Part shown: piece by piece, positions 51,301-63,544 of the stretch | Layout of the letters: each line of letters begins with the position of its first letter | Position numbering within the stretch: the first letter of the stretch is position 1 | Source: Symsagittifera roscoffensis | Lineage: Eukaryota > Xenacoelomorpha > Acoela > Convolutidae | Assembly: GCF_963678635.1 (NCBI RefSeq) | Contig: NC_087062.1 | Coordinates: 99,811,705 to 99,875,704, forward strand | DNA length: 64,000 bases | Direction of reading: 5' to 3' | The notes under the pieces: generated by a model | What the model saw: the letters and a program-made list of their open reading frames with translations, nothing else | Told to the model about the DNA's origin: nothing | Database searches by the model: none | Translations under genes and position numbers: made by a program

Positions 51301-53380
51301 CATCGTGACCTGGTTTTGGCAGAAGACTACTCGAGACCCACGAAGCGAGGGAAGAATCAGTATGTGTCCTGTGTAATGTGCATATCATACAACCGTTTCT
51401 TAGATGCGGAGGCAGGAGCTGCCTAAAGGAATTTTGAAGATACGGAGTTGCTGAAGTTCTGGACACAGAAGGTAGTCGAGATTGATCCGACTGAAAGGGA
51501 GAGACCGAGCATAGGTCTACTGCTTGAGAAGGTGCCCGAAGTCGTCAGTGTGCCGCGTTCTGACAGGCTGAGGCTGGGAAGCAAAGATGACCTGTTGTCT
51601 ACGAACTTGGGAACTGTTTGGAAGTTGCTTATACCATCTTTTTGTCCACAACCTCAGGCTAGTTTGAACGAAAAAGTCACGGAGCGAGTGAGACTGTCAC
51701 CAGGGAAGATGAGGATTTGGGGAATCTGAACGTGATGCACAAATTGATCCTGCCTCATCGAAGAGACTCTGAAAAAATCATGAGTAAACCGACCGAACTA
51801 GTCGCCTAAGAAGCTGAAGCCAGGCCGTTGTCTTGATCTAGCGAGTGGAGGTGTAGAACATTCTTGTGATGGACGGTCTTGTGTCAGGATACAGTCTTTT
51901 CAAAGCAAAGCTCTGGTCACCTCAAGAGTGAGGTGCAAATAGTTGCTGAGTGTTACGCGAGCACCACAGTGAATTTAGCGACGACATTGGGATTCTTCGC
52001 GAAGATGTGTAGTCTAGAGTCACTGGAGATGGTAGAGTCTGAGCACCATCTGGTGACGGCGTTAAGCGTGGAGTCTTGGCCTGGAGTGTTGCAGATGGTC
52101 CAAAAGCATATCAAGGGATGGAAACTCGGTCTTGAGGCAGATATGGGGTTTCCCGTGAGCGATGCTTACATACTACAAATGAATGTGAAGTCTCTGGTGG
52201 GATCAGTCATGGCGAGCTTGTGCGGAAGTCACTATCCGTTACTTATGGCGATAGTGGAAGCGTCTAGCCAGAGGTTGCTGATTCCCAAGGCTTTCTCGGT
52301 GCCTAAGTGCAATCGCTTGGCGCGGATGTCACGTCTTTCACATCGGTTGTTACGGAAGATGCTAGGAGCGGAGCCTAGGGATCAAAGGGAGGACTTGAGT
52401 GAGATCTGGGGGAAGAAGTGTTGAGTTCGGAAAAAGAGAACACTAGTGACTTCGAGAGGCAAAACACGATCTGGAAGACGACGAATAGCGCCCAAGCCGT
52501 AGACGAGAATGACGTGACGCATACGAAGATGATGGAGCTTGATCCTTTGCTCGAGGCTTCAGAAGAGCGCAATCTCCGCAGCATCAACTTGACGCACGGA
52601 GAATGCCCATGTCATTGTCTGGCGCAGACAGTGTGGTACCCGGAGCGGTCAAATCTGAGCTTGATATGGGATGTTGAAGAAATTCGGTCGATAGGGCTAC
52701 CCGACCATCAACAAAAAGTCAACCTCTTCGTGGTTAAATTGATGCTGGCGCTGCGATGAATTTAGATGAACATAACTAAGTGTCGGGAGTCGAAGAGACC
52801 GACAGTGGAGTCGATACATGCCATTGAAATATAGCCGGAGGCTTGAGTTGTTTGAGACTGTGTGCAAAGTATTTGCTGTACCGAGGCGAGGCACGTGTGG
52901 AGTTGCATACGATTCTTCTCATGGTTTCGGTCGACACTGACGTCTTGGCTATTCACGTTGACGAAGAATCACATGAAGAACCATCAAAATGAATATCGTC
53001 AGTTCCTGGCCCAGATCGGGTCGGAGGTCTTCAAGAGACCTTTACTCACCCATCGCAATGCGATAACCACCGGTTGGAAAAGTGTTGGTAAGGTGTCTAG
53101 AGACAATACAAAAGCAAGGGAATCCATACTGGAGGAGGACCTGGCGAAAAATGTGAGCTTTATCTTGCAAAACTCTTTCTGCTTGAACAAGGAATCCGAG
53201 GTGAAGAGTCTACCGAACATACGAGAAAATTGCATGAACAAAGGGAATGGATGCAGGCCTACGAACAGCTGAATGCATGGGAAGAGATCGTAATCAGTTA
53301 GGACGATGAAGAGGAATTGTCGAGGCAAATCACTGTGTCGAGTGCATCCTGACCCAGTACCTCAAAGACCGGGGGCGTGA
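48310..53380 (+). pseudogene. Copy C ORF2 C-terminal half, decayed
   Basis: Discontinuous frames follow copy A and B in order: LLLFLYLVYLRYLFNMGPTYKF (48310), MSETMLFGKVKDPEL (48841), PLSVGNPGDKRSLPVESRF (49550), ESMDETLSEAGEEMELGTTP (49660), NPFVRMAGQLMFTWSL (50878), LSLARRKDATCFLRWIM (51040), VQIVAECYASTTVNLATTLGFF (51937), GECPCHCLAQTVWYP (52601) and the tail EEIVIS*DDEEEL, where the SUMO-motif Ser codon is a TAG (53299). The first Cys cluster has partly changed. Many stops and indels make it non-functional. Confidence 0.8.
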
Positions 53381-53786
53381 GCTGAGCAAGGTGCTCAGGG
53401 GTTGATTCTTGAATCTTGAGCGTGGAAGGCAAAAGGGGCTTGAGTGTGAACTCAGTTAAAATCTGAGGGCACGCAAAATACAAAATAACATAGAAAATAT
53501 TGTTATTAATTTGCTATACTTTTTATATAAATCAAACGCTGCATGACAATTTTCTGATTGGATGGAACAAAATAAATTTCAATGAACAGCCTATAAAGCT
53601 GGATTTCAGAGTGCAGGTGGATGCAGGTTTTGCTTACTGTTTAGCTGTAATGTGACAAGTTTGCTTGGCTTTGATTTTTGGGGATGTAGATAAAGTAAAA
53701 TCTGCTGCAAACTTCTGTAAATGACCACTGTATCTTGAGACGCACTCAACATTCTGGGGGCTCATCGATCTTGAGTCCGGGGATTA
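53381..53786 (+). other. Copy C 3' UTR and polypurine tract region
   Basis: Homologous to 4688-5117 and 28049-28485 (GCTGCATGACAATTTTCTGA, CTGCAAACTTCTGTAAATGA). It ends CTTGAGTCCGGGGATTA before the LTR. Confidence 0.7.
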
Positions 53787-54648
53787 CGTACCAGTCGGTC
53801 ATTTTTGGAAGTTTGACCTTGAGTGGAACGTTTAACCTTGATTTTTGAGGACAAAAGTAATTTTTCAAAATTTCGAATTGAGCCTATCATGCTCGAGTTT
53901 CTCGCGACAACTGAAAATACGAGAAAAAGTCAGAAAGAAGATTCGAGTGATAATTGCGGGAAAATTGCTAGAAAACACGACAGTAAAACTGCTATTCGCA
54001 ATTTCAACAGAACTATGGGTTGCTGATAGGAAGTCAAGAATTCAAGAAGAGCGATAGGGAAGAGCGATCAATTGGATCAGAGTGACACTTGAGTTGAAAG
54101 GTGGACAGCTGAAGCTGCCCAATGGTCCAGAAAGATAAACTTATTCTGGAGATCAAATTTATTTATTCAAAACTTCTCGAGTTAGACTTAATTACCTTAA
54201 ATCAATTCTAGAGTTGCCTTACCATGAATATTTATTCAATTCTAGATGTCGTGTCAGTATGTGAGTACCTAATGTAAATTTAATGAAAATAATTTTTGTG
54301 ATTGTGTTGAGTCAAAGCGAGTTTTTTGGTTGAACCATCTTATATGGATCAAAGGTCCATTGTCCAATAAAAACTAACGGTATGCTTGAGTTCCGACCCA
54401 GTTTTAATGGCGTTCGTGTGATTTTGAGACCTAACCATGGGGGCGTTCTTTTTTCTGGAGTGGGGGTATTTTGGTATTAGCCTTTAAGCTGTAACACGGT
54501 TTGTAGTCTCATGTCGCAAGCGAACCGAATTGGCTCCGACCGCATGAGGTAGAAAATCACGAAAGATAGTGTCCCTGACTCTTGAGCCAATGGTTATAGG
54601 GCCTATTTCTCTTTGCCTCAAATGTGACTTAAGTAGGTGACTGTTACA
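53787..54648 (+). repeat. 3' LTR of copy C
   Basis: 862 bp, starting CGTACCAGTCGGTCAT (mutated from TGTGCC) and ending GTGACTGTTACA. It lacks the 376-bp insertion of the 5' partner and carries AATAAA at 54366-54371. Confidence 0.92.
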
Positions 54649-55225
54649 AGTTACGCAACTTCGAAGGCAATGAAGTTTGTTTCCTGCTTATGAGATCATC
54701 AGGCAAACAGCTGCTTCCAGCCACCAAAACTAACCTCTTTATGCCATCTTTTATGGTAGCTCCGCTTGGTTTGCCTCCAAAACAGAGCTCACTAAAATGG
54801 AAGTATTCAAAGCAAAGCCGTAAACAGATCTTTAAGCTATTCCGACGACAGCTGCGTTAACAAACTGATGCTTTTAATCTCTTACCTCTCTTCATGTATA
54901 TCGAACTCCATGATGTTCTAACACTAGCCAAAATAATCAATAATGGATTCAACATCGACTGGCACCCTCATGTGAACTTTTCAAGTCGCAGAAGGTATGT
55001 CATTGAGATATCAAACATCAGTAAACAGTCACTTAAATGCTATTTCTGCTACCGCACCCGACTATTTTAAACAGAAAACTTGACATCCTCAACTTTGGCG
55101 GTTTAGAGGCCTGACTCTTTGTCGTTCATTGGGACTATTTCAGAAACTGCTTCAACTCTCTCTTTTTTGTGCCTGGTGTGTACTATGCCTTTGTTTGACG
55201 TGTCGCGAAACCAACTACTAGTGCC
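54649..55225 (+). pseudogene. LINE reverse transcriptase C-terminal remnant
   Basis: After one AGT the frame left at 30051 continues (YATSKAMKFVSC). Further pieces, in shifting phases, are LYAIFYGSSAWFASKTELTKMEVFKAKA, LFMYIELHDVLTLAKIINNGFNIDW, a C-FCYRTRLF end and LFVVHWDYFRNCFN, followed by a Cys-rich FCAWCVLCLCLTC. This is the order expected of a CR1/Jockey-like RT C-terminus (the W...LE..Q..., L...R..DL..., and FF.RT blocks). It is broken by indels. Confidence 0.7.
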
Positions 55226-55232
55226 CTTTTGT

Positions 55233-56520
55233 TTAGTTTCAGGGCTAACCACGCCCTCAGTTTTCATTCTGTAAATCATTATTATAATCATAATAATATA
55301 TTGAAGAAGCTTCTTCGATAACAAGTTTGTGACTTTCTTGTTATCATTTTGCTCGGATTTCCACGAGAACTCTCGATTAAGTTCTGCCTAATGTACTTAT
55401 GTAAGGTCCTTAAAAACATGGCTGACGTTGTTCCGTACTTAGTCTCTTGTCATTGATCTTCTTCAAATTTATTATGGTGGTAAGGTTTGCTTAGTTTCAG
55501 GGCTAACCACGCCCTCAGTTTTCATCCTGTAAATCATTATTATAATCATAATAATATATTGAAGAAGCTTCTTCGATAACAAGTTCGTGACTTTCTTGTT
55601 ATCATTTTGCTCGGATTTCCACGAGAACTCTCTATTAAGTTCTGCCTGTTGTACTTATGTAAGGTCCTTAAAAACATGGCTGACGTTGTTCCGTGCTTAG
55701 TCTCTTGTCATTGATCTTCTTCAAATTTATTATGGTGGTAAGGTTTGCTTAGTTTCAGGGCTAACCACGCCCTCAGTTTTCATTCTGTAAATCATTATTA
55801 TAATCATAATAATATATTGAAGAAGCTTCTTCGATAACAAGTTCGTGACTTTCTTGTTATCATTTTGCTCGGATTTCCACGAGAACTCTCTATTAAGTTC
55901 TGCCTGTTGTACTTATGTAAGGTCCTTAAAAACATGGCTGACGTTGTTCCGTACTTAGTCTCTTGTCATTGATCTTCTTCAAATTTTTTATGGTGGTAAG
56001 GTTTGCTTAGTTTCAGGGCTAACCACGCCCTCAGTTTTCATTCTGTAAATCATTATTATAATCATAATAATATATTGAAGAAGCTTCTTCGATAACAAGT
56101 TCGTGACTTTCTTGTTATCATTTTGCTCGGATTTCCACGAGAACTCTCTATTAAGTTCTGCCTGTTGTACTTATGTAAGGTCCTTAAAAACATGGCTGAC
56201 GTTGTTCCGTGCTTAGTCTCTTGTCATTGATCTTCTTCAAATTTATTATGGTGGTAAGGTTTGCTTAGTTTCAGGGCTAACCACGCCCTGAGTTTTCATT
56301 CTGTAAATCATTATTATAATCATAATAAAATATTGAAGAAGCTTCTTCGATAACAAGTTCATGACTTTCCTTTTATCATTTTGCTCGGATTTCCACGAGA
56401 ACTCTATATTAAGTTCTGCCTGTTGTACTTATGTAAGGTCCTTAAAAACATGGCTGACGTTGTTCCGTACTTAGTCTCTTGTCATTGATCTTCTTCAAAT
56501 TTATTATGGTGGTAAGGTTT
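55233..56520. repeat. Five tandem copies of a 258-bp repeat
   Basis: Units start TTAGTTTCAGGGCTAACCAC at 55233, 55491, 55749, 56007 and 56265, exactly 258 bp apart; the last ends at 56520. Units differ by only a few bases. Each contains the perfect palindrome GAAGAAGCTTCTTC and an inverted pair GATAACAAG...CTTGTTATC with an 11-base loop. The array begins within about 10 bases of the end of LINE homology, so it may be the repeated 3' UTR of that LINE or a separate satellite. No gene lies in it. Confidence 0.95.
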
Positions 56521-58440
56521 GGGAGCACTACTTTTTCATCGTCGGCTGTAGATCGATTGTCTAAAAACTGCCAGCGTCTGTTTCGCCAGATTCTGTTTCG
56601 AATCACCACACATTGATGGAGCCTCGGGGTCCTTTTGTGGTGACTCGTTCTATGACATAATGAACAAGTTTTAATCGAGTTGATTTAGTTTACTGGTAAT
56701 TTAGTTAAACTAGTTAGCTGAAGGCAACTTAGTCAAATTCAGGAATAATGAGTGTATTTTTAGTTTTCTGGGCAATTTAGGATATTTACATACTAAATAA
56801 ATACAAGCATTAGTTTGAATCAAAATCAAATATGAGTACTTTTGGTTTTTATCAACTTCCATAAAAATTCTAAATGAATGCGCAGCACTATCCTCATATA
56901 GTACCCTATCATAGCTGATTGCTTGTTCAGAACTACAAAAAGTTTATGCTGTTCTGAGAGAGTTTCGCCTCCCAGGCATTTGAATGCGATGAATCTGACA
57001 GTGTTGCCAATATCAAATACCTTCTTCAATTTTTTTGAGACCAAAAAAGTCTCCCAAAAAAAAGTTCAAAAGCAGTTGATCAATGATTTTCACGAACAAT
57101 GTGCTCAGTACGATGATTAATTCTAAAAATAGTGTTCGATACTTATAGTGTATTTGCGAAAACTCTCTTTTTTATTAGTTTGAGATTGATTTACATAAAT
57201 TGAACATTTCATTTGATTTTGTTTCTGTTGTCGATGAATTTTTTTTTGCCAGCGTACGGTGGCGGAAAAATTTAGTTGGGATCTTATCTGAAAACGTGCC
57301 TTTTGAGGCATTGAAGAGACTTTATCGACTTGTCTTTAATGGTACAAAGGTTGGAAAAGTTGCTCAATAATTTAAAATGGATAAAGTAAACACTGAAAAT
57401 TTTTTTGACAGTTGCTGTTCATTTGTATCAAGATCTTTTACTGCTTAAGCCTTTTTTTGCTGTTTTTGAGTTTGACTTGAGAATTTAATTTCTAGAATCG
57501 AACCTAAATATTTGCTTTCAGAATTATTTTTTACGAAATGATCATTGATAATGGCACAGTCTGATTTCGTTTTTGTTCATTATTTTTCTCGACAAAAAAG
57601 TTTAGTTCTGATTTTGTTGCATTCAAATTTGAGTGATTTTCAGAGAAAATTAAACTCAGCTTGTGTGAAAAAATTTGTAATTGGCTCAGAGCATCATTCG
57701 AAGGAAGAGATGACGCAAACACCAAATAGCCGTCTACATGCTGCACTAAAAAAAAACCCGATAATTTTGCATTGCTTTCAGACACATATTGAGCAGCAAC
57801 GGGTTTAGTACCGCTCCTTGCATGACACATTTTTCAAACTAAATCAATTTAAAAAATTGACACCTACTTTTTGAACGCTTTCTTCTTATGATAATTGTTT
57901 CAAAAAGATCCAATGAAGCATTATAAAAACTGATTTTGGAACAGATTCCTTTTCGATTACTCTCAATCAAGAGAGCAAAACGCATCTGGTGAAGGAATAT
58001 ATTGCAATATCCTAACTGAAAAACAGTCAAAGTTCGGTGTTTTTCGAAGCGATCTGTTTTGTGGGCATTAAAACATCTGTGAAAAACTTTTCTGTGATGC
58101 ACAGTTTAATGAAGATAGTTGAAAATTTTGGAATTCGATTGGGTCATTTTTATCGGTTCAAGCGGTTTTAAATGTTTTTTTTTAGAGCAAAGTGAAAAAA
58201 TGTCTCATCTTTGCATGCGTTAATATTAATTTTTGTTGTGACACAATTGCTGGTTGGTCATCATTTTTCACACAACAGGAACAGTACAAGATGCATGAAG
58301 AGTTGAGGTCTTCTAGTTTTGATGAAAAACAGTGGAGCTGTTGACAATAAGCAAGAGGCCAGGACTCTTGTTGAAATCAATGGCGCGGTGTGCAACCAAT
58401 GCCTAAATTGTTTCTCGTCCACTGAAGCTTGCCCGAATTT
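56521..58440. other. AT-rich DNA, no gene recognised
   Basis: Short frames on both strands (longest about 99 codons, minus strand 57531-57830) have no family resemblance and AT-driven composition. Nothing supported. Confidence 0.5.
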
Positions 58441-60060
58441 GAACGAAAAGAAGCCCTGAATGATCCGACTGCCTTTTAAGGTATATGGAGCAAAAAATAA
58501 CATAAAAAAGTAAAAGTAAATCTCTAAGCCCCATCAATTTTACAAAAATGATCTCAGACGAAATACCTTTTCAAAATCAAGCTCAAAAAAGCAATGTCTT
58601 TCTGAATCATAAGAAAATTTTGTCAAAAAAGGCTAGTTAAAAAGTCGAAATTTGCCTGAAGAAAAATAACCCACCCGAGCACAAATATTCCGGTACTTTC
58701 GTTACAAAAATCGAAACAATAAATCAGCTAATCAGCTAATCATCTCATTTTGACGCCTTATATTTGTTTCAAAAGTTTGAGCTCGTAAAAAATGATACAG
58801 AGAAACCTAATTAAATGAATTTTGACTGATTAAATTGCCCCTGTTTGCGCTCATCCGACAAAATTCAAACATTTATTCAAAAATTTATATTCAAACCTCA
58901 TTTGCTGTCATAGAATGCAATGCAATACAAAACTGCTCGTATCAGGGCGAAGCCTTGAATGATCCGACTGCTTTTTAAGGTCTATGGAGCAATAATAACG
59001 TGAAAAATTAAATTTAATTAAATTAAATAATTTATTTTATTTGAGATTTTTTGTGAAAATCATCACCCCACAGGCCACTTAAAGTGTCAGGTGATAGGTT
59101 TCGCTCCAGGTAACAATTCAATTATGGCAGTTGAGCTTGCTTCAACCAATTTAGTTTAGAACCATTTCTGAGACGGATTAAATCTCCGCTTACGCGTTAA
59201 TATCACGAAATATATCGCGCTTTAATTGTCCAAAATGGCAATCTTCAAACCCCCATAACTTTACACAATCACAGGTAAAATATCTTTTCAAATTTAAGCT
59301 CAAAACAACAATATAATTTTAAAATTTGTGTCAAAATGGGTAGTTAAAAAGTCGAAAATTTTCGGATAAAAAAACACCTCGAGCACAAATATGTCGTTAT
59401 TTTCGTTGCGAAAGTCGGAAGAAGACTGCTCGTATCAGGCAAAGCCCTGAAAAATCCGACTGCCTTTAAGGTTTATTGAGCAGTAATAACATGAACTAGT
59501 AATATTTTGAAATATTTTGAACAGTAAGATTTTCAAATTTAAGCTCAGGACAACATTACATTTTGATTGATAAAAAAATCCCGTCAAATTTGGCTAGTTA
59601 CAAAATCGAAACTTGTCTAAAAAAACAAGACTGCTCGTATCGGGACGAAGCCCTGAATGTTCTGATTGCCTTTTAAGGTCTATGGAGTAGAAGTAACATG
59701 AAAATTTAAAGGTAAAAAATAAAATAACATTTTTTTTTTAAATTGAGATTTTTTGTAAAAACATCCCCCCACACGTCATATTAAGTACAAAGTGATACAT
59801 TTTGCTCCTATTAACAAATCAATTATGTCATGTAAGCTTCCTTGAACCAATTTGGAACGATTTGTAAGACGGATTAAATCTCGCTTACGCGTTAATAGCG
59901 CGAAATATATCGCGCGTTAATTGTCCCAAATTGGCCAAAATGGCAATCTTTAAACCCCCGTAACTTTACGGAAAATGATCACAGGTGAAATATCTTTTCA
60001 AATTTGAGCTCAAGACAGCTAATTTTTTTCTCTAAAGTCTACCTTGTCGCTGAATAATCT
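58440..60060. repeat. Diverged tandem/dispersed repeats of about 0.5-0.7 kb
   Basis: A block like GAAGCCCTGAATGATCCGAC followed by TGCCTTTTAAGGTCTATGGAGCA recurs near 58450, 58951, 59440 and 59644. A second block (GACGGATTAAATCTC, GCTTACGCGTTAAT, CGAAATATATCGCGC, AAAATGGCAATCTTC, ACCCCC.TAACTTTAC) occurs near 59170-59260 and 59870-59965. GTTAAAAAGTCGAAA recurs near 58635 and 59345. Together these are imperfect copies of one longer unit. No coding potential. Confidence 0.75.
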
Positions 60061-60548
60061 GAATTCTAAATATTTGCTCGCTAAAAAATTTGGCTCTTTT
60101 CCAGTTTCCCACCTCCCTCGTAAAATTACTAAACAAAACTGTCCATAAATTGTTCACACGACAATTTGCATGTTAGAAATGTTGTAGAAATTTGTTCACC
60201 TGTTCACGCTGACATGTTTTAATGCAGTTTATAACATCAAAAGTCAATTTAAATAGACTTATGTTTAATGGATTTCAGAAAAAATCAAAAGGGGGGGGGG
60301 GACTGAAAAAGAGCCAAACATTTTCATCTCATTTTTATTTATGTGTTTTTCGATCGAATTCCCTCATTTTTTGTAGGAATTTGTGCTGAAGTTTGATGGA
60401 AGTCAACGTCAATTCCAAAAAATGGCGTTATAATGTTGTTTTGATCACCAACAGTATGTCAGAGTAAATAGGCATAGTGTAGGAAAAGTTTGTTTCCTTA
60501 TTTTACAAAATTGTTGTTGTTTATAGAAAAATACACAATATTATCAAA
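60061..60548. other. AT-rich DNA with G run, no gene
   Basis: Nothing supported except a G12 run at about 60290-60301. Confidence 0.5.
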
Positions 60549-60915
60549 AGGAGCGGATTTAAAATTTTCTCGTGTGGGGCACGGATTTTCAAAAACGTTT
60601 CAAAAGTTTTGTCAACGTTTGTTTTTATAGACAAATTGATTTTTCAAGCGCTCCCAGAATCCTAATAGGGAACCTATTTTGAGGAAATTTTCTGCGCCGC
60701 AGTCAAATTTGTGAAAGAGGTGAAAAGGGCACGCGATATCTTCGGCAGTCGAACCCCTTCAAAATTAGTACATATTGGCGTACATATTTTTAATGTTGGT
60801 CGGTCGAAAAATGATATCATAAAATAATACCAAAGTGGGACCCTTTGATTGGTGAGGGGGTCGAACCCCTAAAGAGGGACGTTTCCCCCCCCCCCCCCGC
60901 TTCCCTTCTAAACCC
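60549..60915 (-). mobile_element. G-tract inverted-repeat element (copy 1, minus orientation)
   Basis: Its reverse complement aligns with 63545-63935: a poly-G start, GGTTCGAC, AAAGGGTCCC.CTTT, TGCGGCGCAGAAA, AAAAATCAATTTG, GACAAAACTTT and TTTTTGAAAATCCG.CCCC appear in the same order. Ends are GCGGATTTAAAATTTT and C-run/GCTTCCCTTCTAAACCCG. No coding capacity. Confidence 0.6.
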
Positions 60916-61924
60916 GTTCATGTATATCACAGAGAGCTAGAATAATTTGAATAATTGACTGAAGACTGAATAAACGCAGTTGCACGTCAAGCTATAAAAG
61001 TTTGGTTTCAGAAAGAACAATCACAAGTGAAAGCTTTGCCGATTCGGAAAACCCACAAGCATTCTATGCCGAATCCGATATCCGATTCTTGCGCGAAATT
61101 AGATGTCACATTTCACGAATGTCGGATTTTCGATTCAGAAAAAATGAAACTCAAAAGTTCGTCGATTTTCAACTTAGTGTGACATGGCTTAATTGATTCT
61201 TTTAAAGAGACGCTGCAAACGCATATTTCGATGCAGCCAACTATTGTTCAAAAACCTGAAAAAAAAAGAAAATTTTTTGTCAGCATTTAAGATAATTCTG
61301 GAGCAAAACGTTTCTGAAAGACACTGAGAGAAATTTTTCTTGATTTTTACAGAGTAAACACTGATTGAATTACGACACTTGAAGCTGATACGACACCACG
61401 ACGTCACGCTCGGTTCATATTGAAGTATTTTTGAGCATGTGAGTAGTTAAAGTTCAGGTTTATTCAACATTTTTGAAGTACATTGGCAAGAAAAAAACTA
61501 ATCGATTACATGTAAATGCTGTCCATTCCGAGTGTGCCCCTTTGATTATACTAAGAGAGTTACTGCCCATGCCCTTTGAAAAAGATGCGGCTAATTTCAT
61601 ACTATCTATCTGTTCACGATTTAATGGACCTCGAAGATAGCCAAGAAGTTTTCACGGTTTATTTGCTATTTTTTTCGTCAATGGCTATGCACGATCTCTC
61701 TGAGCGAAATATTGAAATATTTTGAACGCTCAGACAACGCTCTTGTTTTTTGTTTTATGTCTAATTGAGACGGAGTTTTTTTGAATAAGCTTCCATATCA
61801 AAATCAAAAAGTAAAATTTTGAACCATTTATTGAGTAGCGCTTGGGTTCATTAGCTCACCTCAGGTTTATCTCGCAAAATATTTCTCATAAGAAAAACTT
61901 CTCTCAACTGTGCGTTATACAAGG
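60916..61924. other. AT-rich DNA upstream of candidate exon
   Basis: No gene recognised. The last 100 bp would hold the promoter or 5' UTR of the exon at 61925; no clear TATA box is seen. Confidence 0.45.
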
Positions 61925-62165
61925 ATGTCGTCTTCTGCTTACTCCAAGTCAACTGGTGTTTCGAGTGGAGGTGGTAGCCAAGCGGCAGCTTCCGACTCCA
62001 AGTCGTCGTCGAGTGGGTCGGGGAAGTATTCCTCTGCGAATGGGTCGGCTGCTGGCATCAGCTCATACTACTCGACCGACTACGGATCTCTCTCTTCTTC
62101 GGTCGCATTTTCGGCCGACCACGACGGCGAAACTTCCATACGCCAATCTGCCATGGCTAAATCAA
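61925..62165 (+). CDS. Candidate first exon of a host gene, Ser/Gly-rich N-terminus
   Basis: ATG 61925 (context AAGGATGT) opens 80 codons rich in Ser, Gly, Ala and Tyr (MSSSAYSKSTGVSSGGGSQA, then SSYYSTDYGSLSSS), ending ...SAMAKS at a donor-like AATCAA|GTAAAT (cut after 62165, phase 1). The stretch is distinctly GC-richer than the surrounding DNA, with varied synonymous Ser codons, as expected for a real exon. Downstream the frame becomes AT-rich and meaningless. The next exon was not identified; CTGCAG at about 62646 is one acceptor candidate. Family unknown: low-complexity Ser/Tyr heads occur in many proteins. Confidence 0.45.
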
Positions 62166-63544
62166 GTAAATATAATTTAAAAATTGAAAACTTTTTAATT
62201 TGTGTTTCCAAAAATAATAATATTTGGAAGAGATGAGGAAACCTGGCATATTCAGACCCGGATTATCTTAGTAAGTCTTTGAAACCAAATGTTGAGAGTT
62301 GCTCTGATCAATTGCTCTTGGACTACGTAATTTTTTTCCGACATTTGAAGCAAAATTTGTTGAAAAAGGACATTGTAACGAGCTTTTTCAAGAGTAAAAA
62401 TCTCAAATTTGTCCATTGGTGTATAACAAGCGTGGTCTATGTTACTCCGGCCACCCCAGGGCTGGGAATGAACTATGTCTTAGTATGTAGTTTTTTATGT
62501 GTAGTCTTATTGCAGTAGTGTGAATATCTTCCTTTTCTCCCTCACAACAATTTAACACAAAATAGGAAGAAACTTTATATAAGCTTCAAAAGTTCGCTTG
62601 TTTAAATGTTTTGCATATCTTTTAAATGCTTGGTTTTTTTCTGCAGATCTATCATGTTTGCTGATTGCATAGCAAACTGTTTATTATTTGGATCGTTCGC
62701 ATAAAACCTTGAGGTGAAAATATCGTTTATTCGGAAACATGGAAACACTTTTACCAAAAAAGACAACAACAGTTCTCATTTAAAAAAACATGCAATTCTA
62801 CTTATTGATAATGAACTCAACAAAAGGGTTTGATTGAAACTTTCATATATCTAATGCTATAGTTTCGCCTTCCCGTGGCTTGCAACAAATGCATGTTTTA
62901 TTTTTCCCATATCATGTCTTAAACATTTAGAGCAATGCTCAAAAACTATAAAAAAAAATAGATTTCGTTTATTTACCGGGACTATATGAATAGCATTCTC
63001 TCATATAAAGGTTTTACGGATAAATGACTAGACAAACTCCAATTTCATGACCAGCCACTTTGATGAAGCATATAACAATTTAACTTTGGCTTTGGGTGTT
63101 TGCATTTGTCAAGAAACCTCAAAAAATCATACAGTAGTTGAAATAAATATCCAGTTCAGAGCCTAAATGTTAAGTAAAATTTTCCATTGAAATGCTGCTA
63201 TCTATGAAATAGACAAATCTTGAAACTGAGAACCCACAGTGGTTGTGCTTAACATTGTCTCTCTAAGTTTACAAAAAATCCGGAAAAATTCTGGCGATCA
63301 TTTTGTGTTCAGTTACCACCTCGCCTAGTTCAATCAGTTTCAGAACTTTTGTTAACAACTGATTGCCAGAAGTGAGACTTAAACTGTTTAAGTAAGCGGA
63401 GCTTCAGACTTGAAATTTAAAAAAAAATTAACGGGTGTCAGCTTCACGTTTATATTGTTGTTTAAAATTTCAGACTCTTATATAGGACGCGATGATTTCT
63501 TTTTCTTTTTTCTTTTTTTCTTTCTTTTTTGAGAAAAAAGCAGT
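62166..63544. other. AT-rich DNA, no gene recognised
   Basis: Could be intron of the candidate gene. It contains a pyrimidine run TTCTTTTTCTTTTTTCTTTT near 63500. Nothing else supported. Confidence 0.45.

Larger units (their letters stand above)
30052..54648 (+). mobile_element. Giant Ty3/Gypsy LTR retrotransposon, copy C (decayed, 24.6 kb)
   Basis: LTRs at 30052-31119 and 53787-54648 with target duplication AGT (30049-30051 and 54649-54651). Same gene order as copy B but with many stops and frame breaks in every gene, no integrase, a three-fold tandem repeat in ORF2 and a foreign insertion in the 5' LTR. LTR halves differ much more than those of copy B, so it is the oldest of the three and cannot be autonomous. 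Confidence 0.93.

Noticed and set aside
57531-57830. 99-codon minus-strand frame as a gene
   Set aside because: AT-rich, no family resemblance, no splice or start context.
58261-58503. 80-codon minus-strand frame as a gene
   Set aside because: Overlaps the start of the diverged repeat family; no homologous feature recognised.
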